A stretch of DNA of 64,000 nucleotides from an uncultured Flavobacteriales bacterium (GCA_937881575.1 CALGEI010000042.1:124001-188000); one strand, 5' to 3'. Positions 32,974 through 42,384 are shown, numbered from the stretch's first letter. Numbers and translations are program-made. The notes: a model not told the origin generated them from the letters alone.

Positions 32974-34293
32974 TCACCTCAGAACTGAAAACCGTTCTGC
33001 ATCCAAACGCAACAGGATGAAAACCAGTAGAGTAAATCCCATGAGGGAAGATCCGCCTGCCGAAAAGAAAGGGAGGGGGATGCCAATCACAGGAGCCAAG
33101 CCGAGAACCATGCCAACGTTGATGAGGTAATGCATGAAGAGTATGCTGACAACGCCGTAGGCATACACACGTGTGAAATCGGACCGTTGGCGTTCAGCCA
33201 AAGCGAGTATTCGCAAGAGCAGAACAGTAAAGAGGAGGATGACAACAACGGAGCCTAAAAACCCCCACTCTTCGCCGACTGTACAGAAAATGAAGTCCGT
33301 TTCTTGCTCCGGAACGAACCCATAGGCTGTCATGGGGCCATTGAGAAAACCTTTGCCTGATAGTCCTCCAGAACCGATGGCCGCTTTGGCATGTCGGATG
33401 TTGTAGTCCGCGTCAGGGTTGCTGACATCGAGACCAAACAGAACTTGGACGCGTTCTCGCTGGTGTCGCGGCAATTGCTCCAAACCCGTGTGCACTCCTG
33501 CGCTCAAAAGGATACTCGCAGCGAGTGAGATCAAGGCGGTTCTTTTGACGCGTTTCCGATTTCTCGGGACCACCATGTTGGGAATGAGCTGCCAGACAAG
33601 GAGTCCAACGGTGACGAAAATCATCCACAGCAATCCAACGGCTGACTGTGATCCAATCAACGGATAATCAAGCATGGAGGCTCCGGTTAAAATGGAAGCG
33701 ATGGTGACGAGCAAAGCACAGAATCCAGCGATGAGCACATTGCCCGATAGCCCCTCGCGATACAATGCGAAGATGAGTCCCCCAAAAACCAATGTTGTTC
33801 CGGCATCAGGTTGTAGCAAGGTCAAGGCGGCCGGAATGCCTACAATGGCTAAGGATTGCAGGAGAGTCTTCATGTTGCGGAGCTTGCCATCCCCTCGACT
33901 CAGCAACCAGGCTAGAAGCAATGCAGCTGAAGGTTTGGCGAATTCTGAGGGTTGGATGCTGATGCTCCCAAATCCAAACCAGGACCGAGCCCCGCCGACT
34001 TTCTTTCCAATGACAAGAACGGCCAGGAGAAGAGCCACGTTGATGACATAATGCAAGATGGATGTCCGAATAAAAAACTCACCTTCAATGTTCAAGATGA
34101 CAATGGCCAGGACACTACAAATGAGAATCCAGATCAATTGTTTGCCTTGCTTGGAACCCCAATCGAACCAATCAACGGGTGAAGCACCGGCTGTAGCGCT
34201 CGCAACATTCAGCCAACCAATCAACATCAGGATTCCAATGATTGAGAGGGTGAGCCAGTCTATTCGCTGTCCGATGGATTGCGTGCGTCTCAT
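32974..34293 (-). CDS. rodA: Rod-shape SEDS glycan polymerase RodA
   Basis: RodA polymerises lipid II into glycan strands for cell elongation, working with the transpeptidase PBP2. The 439-residue protein has about ten hydrophobic helices. SEDS hallmarks are SWFGFGSISIQPSEFAKPS (named by its ends) near residue 108, the LQPDAGTTLVF segment near 160 with the catalytic Asp, and PLPFFSAGGSSL near the C-terminus. A charged, non-membrane stretch near residues 250-330 (RNRKRVKR, then HQRERVQVLFG) is the large periplasmic loop region. The start at 34293 overlaps the mrdA stop by four bases. Confidence 0.94.
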   Translation of the reverse strand: MRRTQSIGQRIDWLTLSIIGILMLIGWLNVASATAGASPVDWFDWGSKQGKQLIWILICSVLAIVILNIEGEFFIRTSILHYVINVALLLAVLVIGKKVGGARSWFGFGSISIQPSEFAKPSAALLLAWLLSRGDGKLRNMKTLLQSLAIVGIPAALTLLQPDAGTTLVFGGLIFALYREGLSGNVLIAGFCALLVTIASILTGASMLDYPLIGSQSAVGLLWMIFVTVGLLVWQLIPNMVVPRNRKRVKRTALISLAASILLSAGVHTGLEQLPRHQRERVQVLFGLDVSNPDADYNIRHAKAAIGSGGLSGKGFLNGPMTAYGFVPEQETDFIFCTVGEEWGFLGSVVVILLFTVLLLRILALAERQRSDFTRVYAYGVVSILFMHYLINVGMVLGLAPVIGIPLPFFSAGGSSLMGFTLLVFILLRLDAERFSVLR

Positions 34294-36110
34294 TGTTCGG
34301 AAAAGGGATACGTGGCTCGAAGGATGCGCTGCTCTTTTTCCTTTTGAGTAACGGACCCGTTTAAAAATTGTTCCATCATCAAGCTGGCAATGGGGGCCGC
34401 CCAGTCTCCGCCAGATCCGGCATTTTCAACGTAAACGCTCAACGCTATTCGTGGATTGTCTTTCGGAGCGAAAGCCATAAAAACGGAATGCGTTTCGCGG
34501 TCACCATCTTGCACTGTTCCTGTTTTTCCACAAACGGTGATGCCCGGAACTTGGGCTTGAATACCAGTTCCTTCCGCTGATTCAACCACTTCTTGCATGG
34601 CCTGGATGATGGGGGCAAAGGCCGAAGGATTCACACCGGTTTGAACCAAAGAATCGAGTGATGCCGGCTTGCCTTTTCCGCCAATGTCCAAAACGGTGTG
34701 TGGGGTGATGAACCATCCGCGATTGGCCATGATGGAGGCGAGGTTCGCCATATGAACGGGGGTGGTCAACAATTCACCTTCTCCGATGGAGATGCTGTAA
34801 ATCGTGGAATAGGCCCATCGTTTGTCTCCGTACATCCGATTGTATAATGTCGTGTCAGGAACGGATCCAGATCGCAATCCAGGGAGGTGGCCCCCTAGGT
34901 CTGTACCCAAACCAAATTGCTTAATTCGAGGACTCCAGCGCGCCAAGCCATCGGAAGCATCTTGAAAGATGTTGTTAGATTTTCCTGTCTGAACCATGCG
35001 CTTCATGACCTCATGGAAGTAGGGATTGCAGGAATGGACAATGGCTTGTTCGAGATTGTCCAATGAATGGTTGCCATGGCAACCAATGATCTCCCGATTG
35101 CAAAAGATGCGGGAGTCCGTCGTAATGACCCCTTCATCCAAAGCAATCAAGCCTTGAATCATTTTGAAGATGCTGCCGGGTCGATAGGTGGCGCGCATGG
35201 TTCGATTGAACAATGGTTTGGCGGGATCCTTGAGCATTTCGGCATAATGGGTTCCTCGGTTTTTACCAGAGAGGAAATCGGTTGAATACGAGGGAGCACT
35301 GACCATGGCCAGAACTTCACCCGTGCTGGGGTCAATGGCGACAATTGCTCCGCGTTTGTTGCCCATGAGCTGCTCACCGTATGCTTGCAGGTCTAAATCC
35401 AATGTCGTCGTGACGTTTTCTCCTTCTACAGGCAAGCTGTCGAACGCACCATTTGAAAGCGGTTCTCTGAAGTCATTGCGAACATCAACCAGATGGTACT
35501 TGAGGCCTCGTTTGCCTCTTAAGCGTCCTTCCCACTGCAATTCTAGGCCCGATTTTCCTTTGTAATCACCGAGGTGGTACCCTTGCTGAGATTCAAGATC
35601 TTCCCGATCCGTTTCACGGTATTCTCCCAGCAAGTGACTCGCATACCCCCCGGTATTGGTGCGAATGGGCCGCCGCTTGGATTGCACTCCCGGAAAGCGC
35701 CAAAGTTCACCTGAAAACTGAGCGTACTCTTCGTTGGGAATTTGTTTTAAAATGGTAGACGGGCGATAGCTGGCATAGGCATCTGCTCGGGCCAATTCTT
35801 GAATCAGCCGTTCCGCATCCAAACCGATGGTCTGGCTAAATCCCAAAGTGTCAAGCCCACCGGCTAAACGAGCTTGCCTGGGTGTGAAAAGAAGGTCGTA
35901 GCTGGGAATGTTGGTTAACAATATCTGGCCTGACCGATCGAGAATAAGCCCCCGAGCTGGGTCGATGATTTCCCGCTCTTCCGTAATTCGAGCGGCGTAA
36001 TCTTTCCAAGCGCTGGGCCCCAATTGCAATTGCACGAGCCGCCCGATAAAAATAAGGGAGATCAGCAGAATGATGCCACCGATAACCCATTGTCGCTCTC
36101 TCAAATTCAT
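34290..36110 (-). CDS. mrdA: Penicillin-binding protein 2 (elongation transpeptidase)
   Basis: PBP2 is the class B transpeptidase that crosslinks the glycan made by RodA. The 606-residue protein has an N-terminal anchor helix (IGGIILLISLIFIGRLV near residue 10), a pedestal and dimerisation region (about 50-240), and a transpeptidase domain with all three motifs: SIFK (catalytic Ser in YRPGSIFKM near 313), SCN near 360, and KTG in VCGKTGTVQDG near 530. It overlaps mreD and rodA by four bases on each side, so the elongasome genes are translationally coupled. Confidence 0.95.
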   Translation of the reverse strand: MNLRERQWVIGGIILLISLIFIGRLVQLQLGPSAWKDYAARITEEREIIDPARGLILDRSGQILLTNIPSYDLLFTPRQARLAGGLDTLGFSQTIGLDAERLIQELARADAYASYRPSTILKQIPNEEYAQFSGELWRFPGVQSKRRPIRTNTGGYASHLLGEYRETDREDLESQQGYHLGDYKGKSGLELQWEGRLRGKRGLKYHLVDVRNDFREPLSNGAFDSLPVEGENVTTTLDLDLQAYGEQLMGNKRGAIVAIDPSTGEVLAMVSAPSYSTDFLSGKNRGTHYAEMLKDPAKPLFNRTMRATYRPGSIFKMIQGLIALDEGVITTDSRIFCNREIIGCHGNHSLDNLEQAIVHSCNPYFHEVMKRMVQTGKSNNIFQDASDGLARWSPRIKQFGLGTDLGGHLPGLRSGSVPDTTLYNRMYGDKRWAYSTIYSISIGEGELLTTPVHMANLASIMANRGWFITPHTVLDIGGKGKPASLDSLVQTGVNPSAFAPIIQAMQEVVESAEGTGIQAQVPGITVCGKTGTVQDGDRETHSVFMAFAPKDNPRIALSVYVENAGSGGDWAAPIASLMMEQFLNGSVTQKEKEQRILRATYPFSEQ

Positions 36111-36625
36111 CGTTTGCGACGCTTAGTTTGCGTGATATAGGAGGCCATCAAAAAAATACCACAAGTGAACAATGAAGAGGTTGTCGCTTTGCCCCAGCCA
36201 TCAACCATCAGCCCCCAGCGTCCTGCCTCCAGCGTGAACATCCAGATGTTGTGAGCGAATAACAAGAGCATTGCACGGGTAGAAAACCACTGAAAACCAT
36301 GTGATTTTAACGTTCCCAGTTCTGAAGCTTCATACCCTTCGCGCGGCATCAGCAACCGATTCACACCGGGGATGCAGAGTCCAAAGATCAAAGCAGATGA
36401 AGTGAACACTCCGCATCCTAACGTTGCGAGGTCAAGGAGCGCTCCGCTCACGCCACAAATCATGAGAATCGTGAGAGGCGACCATGTCAACGGCAGCAAA
36501 AGAAGCCCGTACAAGTGAAAAGTGGGCAATAGCCAACCGTTCGCGAAGACGAGATGTTGAAAGCACATAACCTGAAGAATCCAAGCGACAATCAGAGTCA
36601 AATACGGGGCGAAAGAACCGATCAT
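36107..36625 (-). CDS. mreD: MreD-like rod-shape membrane protein
   Basis: A 172-residue protein with five or six predicted membrane helices and a basic C-terminus (TKRRKR). Sequence conservation in MreD is low; the call rests on topology, length and its exact place between mreC and mrdA. MreD links MreC to the periplasmic and membrane parts of the elongasome. It overlaps mreC upstream and mrdA downstream by four bases each. Confidence 0.82.
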   Translation of the reverse strand: MIGSFAPYLTLIVAWILQVMCFQHLVFANGWLLPTFHLYGLLLLPLTWSPLTILMICGVSGALLDLATLGCGVFTSSALIFGLCIPGVNRLLMPREGYEASELGTLKSHGFQWFSTRAMLLLFAHNIWMFTLEAGRWGLMVDGWGKATTSSLFTCGIFLMASYITQTKRRKR

Positions 36626-37431
36626 GGGACGGATTGAATCAGGTCTTCAATCGCCGCTGACGATGTGTGATCGACGATGTGGATGTATCGAAGCGATTGG
36701 AAGGGCGCACCGATTTCAATTTGTATCCGTTGGAATTCTCCATCCAGTTCGGGGGGCGCTGCCGTGACAAAGCCAAAGAGAAATTCCGGGGGGAAGACTC
36801 CCTGGAAACCCGAAGTAAAAACGGTGTCTCCAGGTGCAACATTCAGACTTCGGGGGATGTCTTCAAGATACGCCTTGTGGAGATTCGAGCCATTCCATAA
36901 TAAACGACCAACGGGTCCCGATTTCCCCAATCGCGCACTCCACTCCATTCCTGTATGAATTAGAGGCAATAAAAGCGCATTGTTCGGTGTCGTTTCGACA
37001 ACTTTTCCGACGACATAGCCGGCATGCAGCGCCCCATGACCGACTTGCACTCCGTCGGCCTGGCCTTTGTTGATTATTAAGTAGTTGGAGCTTAGGTGTG
37101 ATGCGGATCGAATCACTTCGGCAGGAACGAGGTCACGACCGCGTTGAGATTCTCTCGAAAGTGGATTGTCGAATTCGCTTCTTTTCAGCAGTTCAGAACG
37201 GAGTTGCGCATTTTCCAGTAAAAGTTGCTCATTTTGATACGCGAGTCCCGAGAGTTGACTCATGTCCGAAACGTATTCATTCCAGGTGCTATTCACTTCA
37301 AGTGAAGCGCGAACCCACTGGCCTCTGGGATAGCCATGACTCGAAAAAAACCACGCCAAAGCAAATGCTTGACATACAAGGAAAGTCAGAATCAAGTGAT
37401 GTCGGACAAGGAGACTCCAGAGGTTGTACAT
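36622..37431 (-). CDS. mreC: Rod-shape-determining protein MreC
   Basis: MreC is a bitopic inner-membrane protein whose periplasmic part scaffolds PBP2. The 269-residue protein has one N-terminal helix (LILTFLVCQAFALAWFF near residue 12), a coiled-coil with YQNEQLLLENAQLRSELLKR (named by its ends; residues about 65-85), and a two-barrel beta domain with IINKGQADGVQVGHGAL near 122 and GDTVFTSGFQGVFPPEF near 205. The start ATG is at 37431, 16 bases after the mreB stop. Length and order agree with the family. Confidence 0.92.
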   Translation of the reverse strand: MYNLWSLLVRHHLILTFLVCQAFALAWFFSSHGYPRGQWVRASLEVNSTWNEYVSDMSQLSGLAYQNEQLLLENAQLRSELLKRSEFDNPLSRESQRGRDLVPAEVIRSASHLSSNYLIINKGQADGVQVGHGALHAGYVVGKVVETTPNNALLLPLIHTGMEWSARLGKSGPVGRLLWNGSNLHKAYLEDIPRSLNVAPGDTVFTSGFQGVFPPEFLFGFVTAAPPELDGEFQRIQIEIGAPFQSLRYIHIVDHTSSAAIEDLIQSVP

Positions 37432-37447
37432 GACTTCTTGTCTGCAA

Positions 37448-38473
37448 TCAGTTGCGCATCAAGAAGGGGAAACGGTCAATGTTTTTCAAAGCAATGGCCG
37501 TCCCTTTCGCAACGGCATGAAGCGGGTCATCGGCAACATGCACAGGTAGACGTGTTCGCGCAGAAATGCGCTTGTCAAGTCCCCGCAACAAAGCGCCACC
37601 TCCGGCCAAGTAGATTCCTGTTTTGTAAATGTCAGCTGACAATTCAGGCGGAGTTTGTTCCAAGGCGCTGTGGATGGCTTCTTCGATTTTGGAGATGCTC
37701 TTGTCAAGAGCTTGGGCAATTTCTTTGTAGGAAACCAGGATTTCTTTCGGAATGCCCGTCATCAAGTCGCGACCGCGGACCGGATAATCTTCGGGGGGAT
37801 TGTCCAATTCAGGCATCGCAGATCCCACTTCGATTTTGATTTGCTCAGCAGTGCGCTCGCCAATTAAAATGTTGTGTTGTCGGCGCATATACTCTTCGAT
37901 GTCGGATGTGAATTCATCTCCTGCGACGCGAATGTTTTTGTCTGTGACAATGCCACCCAAAGCGATGACCGCAATTTCAGATGTACCTCCGCCAATATCG
38001 ATGATCATGTTGCCCATCGGCTCCTCAACGTCAATCCCAATGCCAATGGCTGCTGCCATCGGCTCGTGGATGAGATAAACATCCTTCCCTCCAGCATGCT
38101 CAGCACTGTCTCCAACCGCTCTTTTTTCCACTTCTGTAATGCCCGAGGGGATGCAAATGACCATGCGCAAGGAGGGCGTAAACCAACTCTTCCGGACGTT
38201 CATCATTTTAATCATGCCTTTGATCATCGCTTCAGCAGCCTGGAAATCGGCGATCACACCATCCTTCAATGGGCGAATGGTTTCAATGTTTTTGTGGGTC
38301 TTTCCATGCATCTGCTGTGCCAATCGCCCAATGGCTACGATCCGATTGGTCGAGCGATCTTTCGCTACGATACTAGGTTCATCGACTACGACTTTGTCTT
38401 GGTAGTAGATGATGGTGTTGGCAGTGCCGAGATCGATGGCAATCTCCTGCATGAAAAAATTGAACAAGCCCAT
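37448..38473 (-). CDS. mreB: Rod-shape actin homologue MreB
   Basis: MreB forms membrane-bound filaments that direct lateral wall synthesis. The 341-residue actin-fold protein has IAIDLGTANTIIY near residue 10 (phosphate 1), NMIIDIGGGTSEIAVI near 155 (phosphate 2), GIYLAGGGALLRGLD near 285 (adenosine) and the closing D..A..G segment. The N-terminal MGLFNFFMQEIAID contains the amphipathic, membrane-binding hydrophobic tip typical of Bacteroidota. The start at 38473 is chosen on this basis over a longer in-frame start. A TATATTTG promoter element stands 45 bases upstream, and the operon continues through mreC, mreD, mrdA and rodA. Confidence 0.95.
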   Translation of the reverse strand: MGLFNFFMQEIAIDLGTANTIIYYQDKVVVDEPSIVAKDRSTNRIVAIGRLAQQMHGKTHKNIETIRPLKDGVIADFQAAEAMIKGMIKMMNVRKSWFTPSLRMVICIPSGITEVEKRAVGDSAEHAGGKDVYLIHEPMAAAIGIGIDVEEPMGNMIIDIGGGTSEIAVIALGGIVTDKNIRVAGDEFTSDIEEYMRRQHNILIGERTAEQIKIEVGSAMPELDNPPEDYPVRGRDLMTGIPKEILVSYKEIAQALDKSISKIEEAIHSALEQTPPELSADIYKTGIYLAGGGALLRGLDKRISARTRLPVHVADDPLHAVAKGTAIALKNIDRFPFLMRN

Positions 38474-38518
38474 GAGCGAAAGGTCTGAGATGTGGAGCGA
38501 GGACGCGGGTGAATCACC

Positions 38519-38526
38519 CAAATATA
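38519..38526 (-). promoter_or_regulatory. Probable -7 element of the mreBCD-mrdA-rodA operon
   Basis: Minus strand TATATTTG is a perfect TAnnTTTG located 45 bases before the mreB ATG, in the 119-base gap after purH. No TTG is seen at the ideal -33 distance. Confidence 0.45.
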
Positions 38527-38592
38527 AGCAAGTGGGATGCGGAATGAGCGGCTTGGACCGTCAGAATTTATGCACTCTGAATACCGGCGAAA

Positions 38593-40125
38593 TCAATGCC
38601 GAAAATGCCGCACTCCTGTCAGGTACATGGCGAGGCCATTCTCATTGCAATATGTGACACTGAGGTCATCTTTGATTGATCCTCCCGGTTGGATGACCGC
38701 TTTGATTCCAGCTTGATCAGCCAGTTCGACACAATCAGGAAAGGGGAAGAAGGCGTCTGACGCCATGACTGCACCGTGGAGATCGAAACCGAAATTCCCT
38801 GCTTTGACGATTGCTTGCTTCAGCGCATCGACGCGGCTGGTTTGCCCTGTTCCGCTGCCCAACAATTGCTTTCCTTTCGCGAACACGATGGTGTTGGATC
38901 GGGTGTGCTTGGCGACTTTCATGGCAAAAATCAAATCCTCAAGTTGCTGCTCAGTGGCCGCTTCGTGCGTGGCGAGTTGAAGGTCGTCCATGCCTTCTGA
39001 ACGGGCGTCCTTGCTTTGGACGAGGTAGCCATTCAACGCTGAACGAATCCCCATGTCCGGCATGTTAGTGGGCTTTTGAACCAAGAGAATGCGGTTCTTT
39101 TTTTGTTGTAAAACGGTCAACGCTCCTTGGTCAAATCCCGGAGCAATGACCACTTCGAAAAACAAGTTGTGCATGGATTCAGCAGTCGCGGTGTCGATGG
39201 CTTTGTTGCTGATTAAGACTCCTCCAAAAGCAGAGACAGGGTCCCCGGCTAGCGCGTCATTCCACGCATCCAAGAGTGTTTCACGCGTGGCCAATCCGCA
39301 AGCATTGTTGTGCTTCAACACGGCGAAAGTGGGGGCGTCATGTTGAAACTCTGACATCAATTGGACGGCGGCATCGACATCCAAAAGATTGTTGTAAGAA
39401 AGGGCTTTGCCATGAAGCTGATCGAATAGCTCATTCAAAGGGCCGAAAAATGTGCCGGGCTGGTGTGGGTTCTCACCATAGCGCAGCGCCGTTGATTCCA
39501 ATTCAGAAAGATTCAAGTGATCCATGCCGCGACCGCCAATCATCCACTCGTGGATGCGCGTGTCGTAATGCGAACTGACGCGAAAAGCACGAGCGGCGAG
39601 CTGTTGTCGTTCTTCTCGGGTGGTCACTCCTTCGCCATTTTGCAATAAGTCCAAGAGCGGAGAATAATCCGCTTGGCTTGACACGATGACCACATCTTCG
39701 AAATTCTTCGCTGCTGCGCGAATTAGGGAAATGCCGCCGATGTCGATTTTCTCGATGATCTCCTGGTGACTGCCACCGCTCGTTACAGTTTCCTCGAATG
39801 GATACAAATCCACGATGACCAAATCGATGGATGGCAAGTTGTATTCTTCCATGTGGGCCACGTCTGGGGCGAACTCGCGACGGTTCAGGATGCCACCAAA
39901 GACTTTGGGGTGCAGGGTTTTAACGCGTCCCCCGAGAATGGATGGGTATTCTGTAATGTCCTCTACGGGGACAACGGCTGCCCCCATGGCCTCCAAGGCG
40001 ACTTGCGTTCCGCCGGTAGAATACAGCGTAACGCCGAGGCGAGTCAACTCCTGGACGATGGGCTCCAAACCTTCTTTATGGTAAACAGAAATGAGAGCGG
40101 ATTGGATGCGGCGCGGTGCGTTCAT
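38593..40125 (-). CDS. purH: Bifunctional AICAR transformylase / IMP cyclohydrolase
   Basis: PurH performs the last two steps of de novo IMP synthesis. From the ATG at 40125 the protein has 510 residues, the family length. The N-terminal cyclohydrolase domain (to about 195) has ALISVYHKEGLEPIVQ, LYSTGGTQ and GGRVKTLHPKVFGGIL; the C-terminal transformylase has RYGENPHQPGTFF, LKHNNACGLA with the catalytic Lys-His pair, and SDAFFPFPDCVE and QPGGSIKD. Longer in-frame starts would add a non-conserved tail into the divergent promoter region and are rejected. It precedes mreB with a 119-base gap and its own promoter candidate at 40167-40174. Confidence 0.95.
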   Translation of the reverse strand: MNAPRRIQSALISVYHKEGLEPIVQELTRLGVTLYSTGGTQVALEAMGAAVVPVEDITEYPSILGGRVKTLHPKVFGGILNRREFAPDVAHMEEYNLPSIDLVIVDLYPFEETVTSGGSHQEIIEKIDIGGISLIRAAAKNFEDVVIVSSQADYSPLLDLLQNGEGVTTREERQQLAARAFRVSSHYDTRIHEWMIGGRGMDHLNLSELESTALRYGENPHQPGTFFGPLNELFDQLHGKALSYNNLLDVDAAVQLMSEFQHDAPTFAVLKHNNACGLATRETLLDAWNDALAGDPVSAFGGVLISNKAIDTATAESMHNLFFEVVIAPGFDQGALTVLQQKKNRILLVQKPTNMPDMGIRSALNGYLVQSKDARSEGMDDLQLATHEAATEQQLEDLIFAMKVAKHTRSNTIVFAKGKQLLGSGTGQTSRVDALKQAIVKAGNFGFDLHGAVMASDAFFPFPDCVELADQAGIKAVIQPGGSIKDDLSVTYCNENGLAMYLTGVRHFRH

Positions 40126-40166
40126 AGCAAGTGTGAAGTGAGAGGGAACAGAGGGAAAACTCCGGA

Positions 40167-40174
40167 CAAAACTA
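40167..40174 (-). promoter_or_regulatory. Probable -7 element of purH
   Basis: Minus strand TAGTTTTG, a perfect TAnnTTTG, 41 bases before the purH ATG in the 104-base divergent region shared with the ABC permease gene. Confidence 0.4.
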
Positions 40175-40217
40175 CAATTTCTTTTTGGCTTCTGTGCGTT
40201 CGGGATGACGTAACCTT

Positions 40218-40225
40218 TAGCTTTG
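40218..40225 (+). promoter_or_regulatory. Leaderless-type -10 element of the ABC permease gene
   Basis: TAGCTTTG, then TTGC, then the ATG at 40230: perfect consensus at the exact 12-base placement. Confidence 0.55.
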
Positions 40226-40229
40226 TTGC

Positions 40230-41471
40230 ATGCTGTGGTTGCGCCTTTTACGCGAGAGTTTCTTGTTTGCATGGTCGGCCATTTTAATGAACCGATTGCG
40301 GACGTTTTTGTCCTTGCTCGGAGTGATGGTCGGAATCTTTATGATCACGGCGGTTTTTGCCGTGGTGGATTCATTGGAAGATGGCTTGAAAAGCACCTTC
40401 AACATCTTGGACGATGACGTGCTATTCGTCCAAAAATGGCCTTGGTCTTTCGGTGAGGATTATCCTTGGTGGAAATATGTGCAACGCCGGGAGGTCAGCA
40501 TTCGCGACATGGAGTCACTGGAGGAGCGCTTGCAGAAAGCAGAGACAGTCGCGTTTCAGGCGAAAGAGGGCGGGTCGATTGAAGCGGGAAATAGCCGCAT
40601 GGATGGCATCGGCATTGTGGCAGTGACCGATGGTTATCCGGATGTCATTTCCATGGACATTGAGCACGGCAGGTTTTTTTCAGCCGCTGAAAGCGCTGCA
40701 GGGCAGGCGCTGGCCATCATCGGTTATGACATGGCGATGGAGCTTTTTGGCCGCCCGGATGCGCGTGGCAAGGACGTGGAGATCAAAGGCCAGTCCTTGC
40801 GTGTCATCGGTGTGTTTGCACAGCAGGGGGCGTCCATGTTGACGGATGGATTTGATCGGGCGGTGCTGGTGCCGGCGAAGTTTGGGTCGCGCATCATGAA
40901 TTACTCGCAGGGCACTAGCATTATGGTCAAGCCCAAACCAGGCGTGACATCATTGGAGCTATCTGACGAATTGATTCAACAGTTCCGTTCCATTCGACGG
41001 CTGCGCCCGCGCGAAGAGGAGGACTTTTCCATCAATCAGATTGGGATGGTCACCTCCATTTTGGATGCCATTTTCGTGCAAGTGGAGTGGGGCGGTTGGT
41101 TCATCGGAATTTTTGCCATCCTTGTTGGTTGCTTTAGCATTGCCAACATCATGTTTGTGAGTGTCCGAGAACGCACACGGATTATTGGTGTTCAGAAAGC
41201 CATTGGAGCCAAATCGACGTTCATCCTCACCCAGTTTCTTTTTGAAGCCGTGGCCCTGTGCTTATTCGGGGCATTCTTTGCGTTAATCGCCATAGAGGGC
41301 ATTGTGCTCCTGGTGAATGTTTTGGATGTTGGAATCGTACTCAAGGTGCGGCCTTCACGAATTGTGATTGCTCTATCTGTAGCGGTTGCCTCGGGATTGT
41401 TGGCCGGTATGGCACCAGCACAGAAGGCTGCGCGGATGGAACCGGTTGAGGCCATGCGGACCAACGCCTAA
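40230..41471 (+). CDS. MacB/FtsX-type ABC transporter permease
   Basis: A 413-residue inner-membrane protein of the MacB permease family. It has one N-terminal helix (FLSLLGVMVGIFMITAVFAV near residue 32, exactly 20 residues), a periplasmic MacB-PCD domain (about 50-280) and three C-terminal helices, the first containing IANIMFVSVRERTRIIGVQKAIGA (named by its ends), the FtsX coupling segment. MacB-type proteins do mechanotransmission rather than simple transport and need a separate ATPase, which is not adjacent. Its partner and substrate are therefore unknown. The start follows a leaderless-type promoter. Confidence 0.88.
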   Translation: MLWLRLLRESFLFAWSAILMNRLRTFLSLLGVMVGIFMITAVFAVVDSLEDGLKSTFNILDDDVLFVQKWPWSFGEDYPWWKYVQRREVSIRDMESLEERLQKAETVAFQAKEGGSIEAGNSRMDGIGIVAVTDGYPDVISMDIEHGRFFSAAESAAGQALAIIGYDMAMELFGRPDARGKDVEIKGQSLRVIGVFAQQGASMLTDGFDRAVLVPAKFGSRIMNYSQGTSIMVKPKPGVTSLELSDELIQQFRSIRRLRPREEEDFSINQIGMVTSILDAIFVQVEWGGWFIGIFAILVGCFSIANIMFVSVRERTRIIGVQKAIGAKSTFILTQFLFEAVALCLFGAFFALIAIEGIVLLVNVLDVGIVLKVRPSRIVIALSVAVASGLLAGMAPAQKAARMEPVEAMRTNA

Positions 41472-41485
41472 GCCCATTCATTGCG

Positions 41486-41493
41486 TATCTTTA
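41486..41493 (+). promoter_or_regulatory. Leaderless-type -10 element of rfbD
   Basis: TATCTTTA, one change from TAnnTTTG, then TTCA and the ATG at 41498, so again 12 bases from element to start. Confidence 0.5.
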
Positions 41494-41497
41494 TTCA

Positions 41498-42382
41498 ATG
41501 AGGCGGATCATCATAACGGGTGCTCAAGGTCAATTGGGCAAACGATTGGTTGCACAATGGGGTCAACGAATGGGAATGGAAGTGATTGGGCTGGACCGAC
41601 AGGCTTTGGACATTTCGAGTAAAAAATCCATTGCAGAGGCTTTCAATCATTGGAATCCCGATGGGGTGATCAATGCCGCTGCATATACTGCAGTGGACCT
41701 GGCAGAAGATGAGCCTGAGCTCGCTTTTGCTGTGAATGCAACGGGGGCCGAAAATTTAGCTGAAGCTTGCGCAAGAAGCGGGATAGATTTCATCCATGTG
41801 AGCACCGATTATGTGTTTGATGGTCAGGCAACCCAACCTTACCAAACGGATGAGCAAACCAATCCACTGGGCGTTTATGGCACGTCCAAACTGGCTGGAG
41901 AAAAAGCGGTTGAGGCGGCCTTTCAAAACGAAAAGACACAGTCTAAATTCTGGATATTCCGTGTGGCCTGGTTGTATGATGCTGTGGGGAAGAACTTCCT
42001 GACGACCATGTTGCGTCTTGCTCAAAAGGGTCAACCATTGCGAGTGGTCGATGACCAATGGGGTTCTCCCACTGCAGCAGGACCTTTGGCAACAATGCTC
42101 ATCGATTGCATCGAAAATCCAGAACGATTGGCAGCTGGAATATGGCATTATGGAACGGCAGGTCCCACCCACTGGTGCGCCTTTGCGCAAGCGATTTTTG
42201 AATTCAGGAATTTGGATATCGTAGTGCATCCCTGCAGCTCTTCGGAATATCCTACCAAGGCAACTCGGCCATCATACTCCTATTTGGACCCGAATCCGTT
42301 GATGCAGGCGTTAGGAAGAAATGCGATTCCATGGAAGGAAGAGCTCAAACAATGCCTGTTGGAACAGGCTGAAACGAATTGA
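41498..42382 (+). CDS. rfbD: dTDP-4-dehydrorhamnose reductase
   Basis: RmlD/RfbD makes dTDP-L-rhamnose by NAD(P)H reduction of the 4-keto sugar. The 294-residue extended-SDR protein has the nucleotide motif ITGAQGQLGKRL near residue 6, NAAAYTAVDLAEDEPELA near 60, VSTDYVFDGQ near 105 and the catalytic Tyr-Lys in GVYGTSKLAGE near 128. It is the last enzyme of the route started by rfbA at 26410, but separated from it by 14 kb. It overlaps or abuts the phosphohexomutase gene, which supplies the hexose 1-phosphate used by rfbA. Confidence 0.93.
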   Translation: MRRIIITGAQGQLGKRLVAQWGQRMGMEVIGLDRQALDISSKKSIAEAFNHWNPDGVINAAAYTAVDLAEDEPELAFAVNATGAENLAEACARSGIDFIHVSTDYVFDGQATQPYQTDEQTNPLGVYGTSKLAGEKAVEAAFQNEKTQSKFWIFRVAWLYDAVGKNFLTTMLRLAQKGQPLRVVDDQWGSPTAAGPLATMLIDCIENPERLAAGIWHYGTAGPTHWCAFAQAIFEFRNLDIVVHPCSSSEYPTKATRPSYSYLDPNPLMQALGRNAIPWKEELKQCLLEQAETN

Positions 42383-42384
42383 TT

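Noticed and set aside
37874-38488. 204-residue plus-strand open frame opposite mreB
   Set aside because: It is the reverse complement of MreB; the composition (many His and Asn) is typical of an antisense shadow.
39766-40287. 173-residue plus-strand open frame near the ABC permease start
   Set aside because: It is antisense to purH and out of frame with the permease gene, whose start is fixed by the promoter and N-terminal helix.
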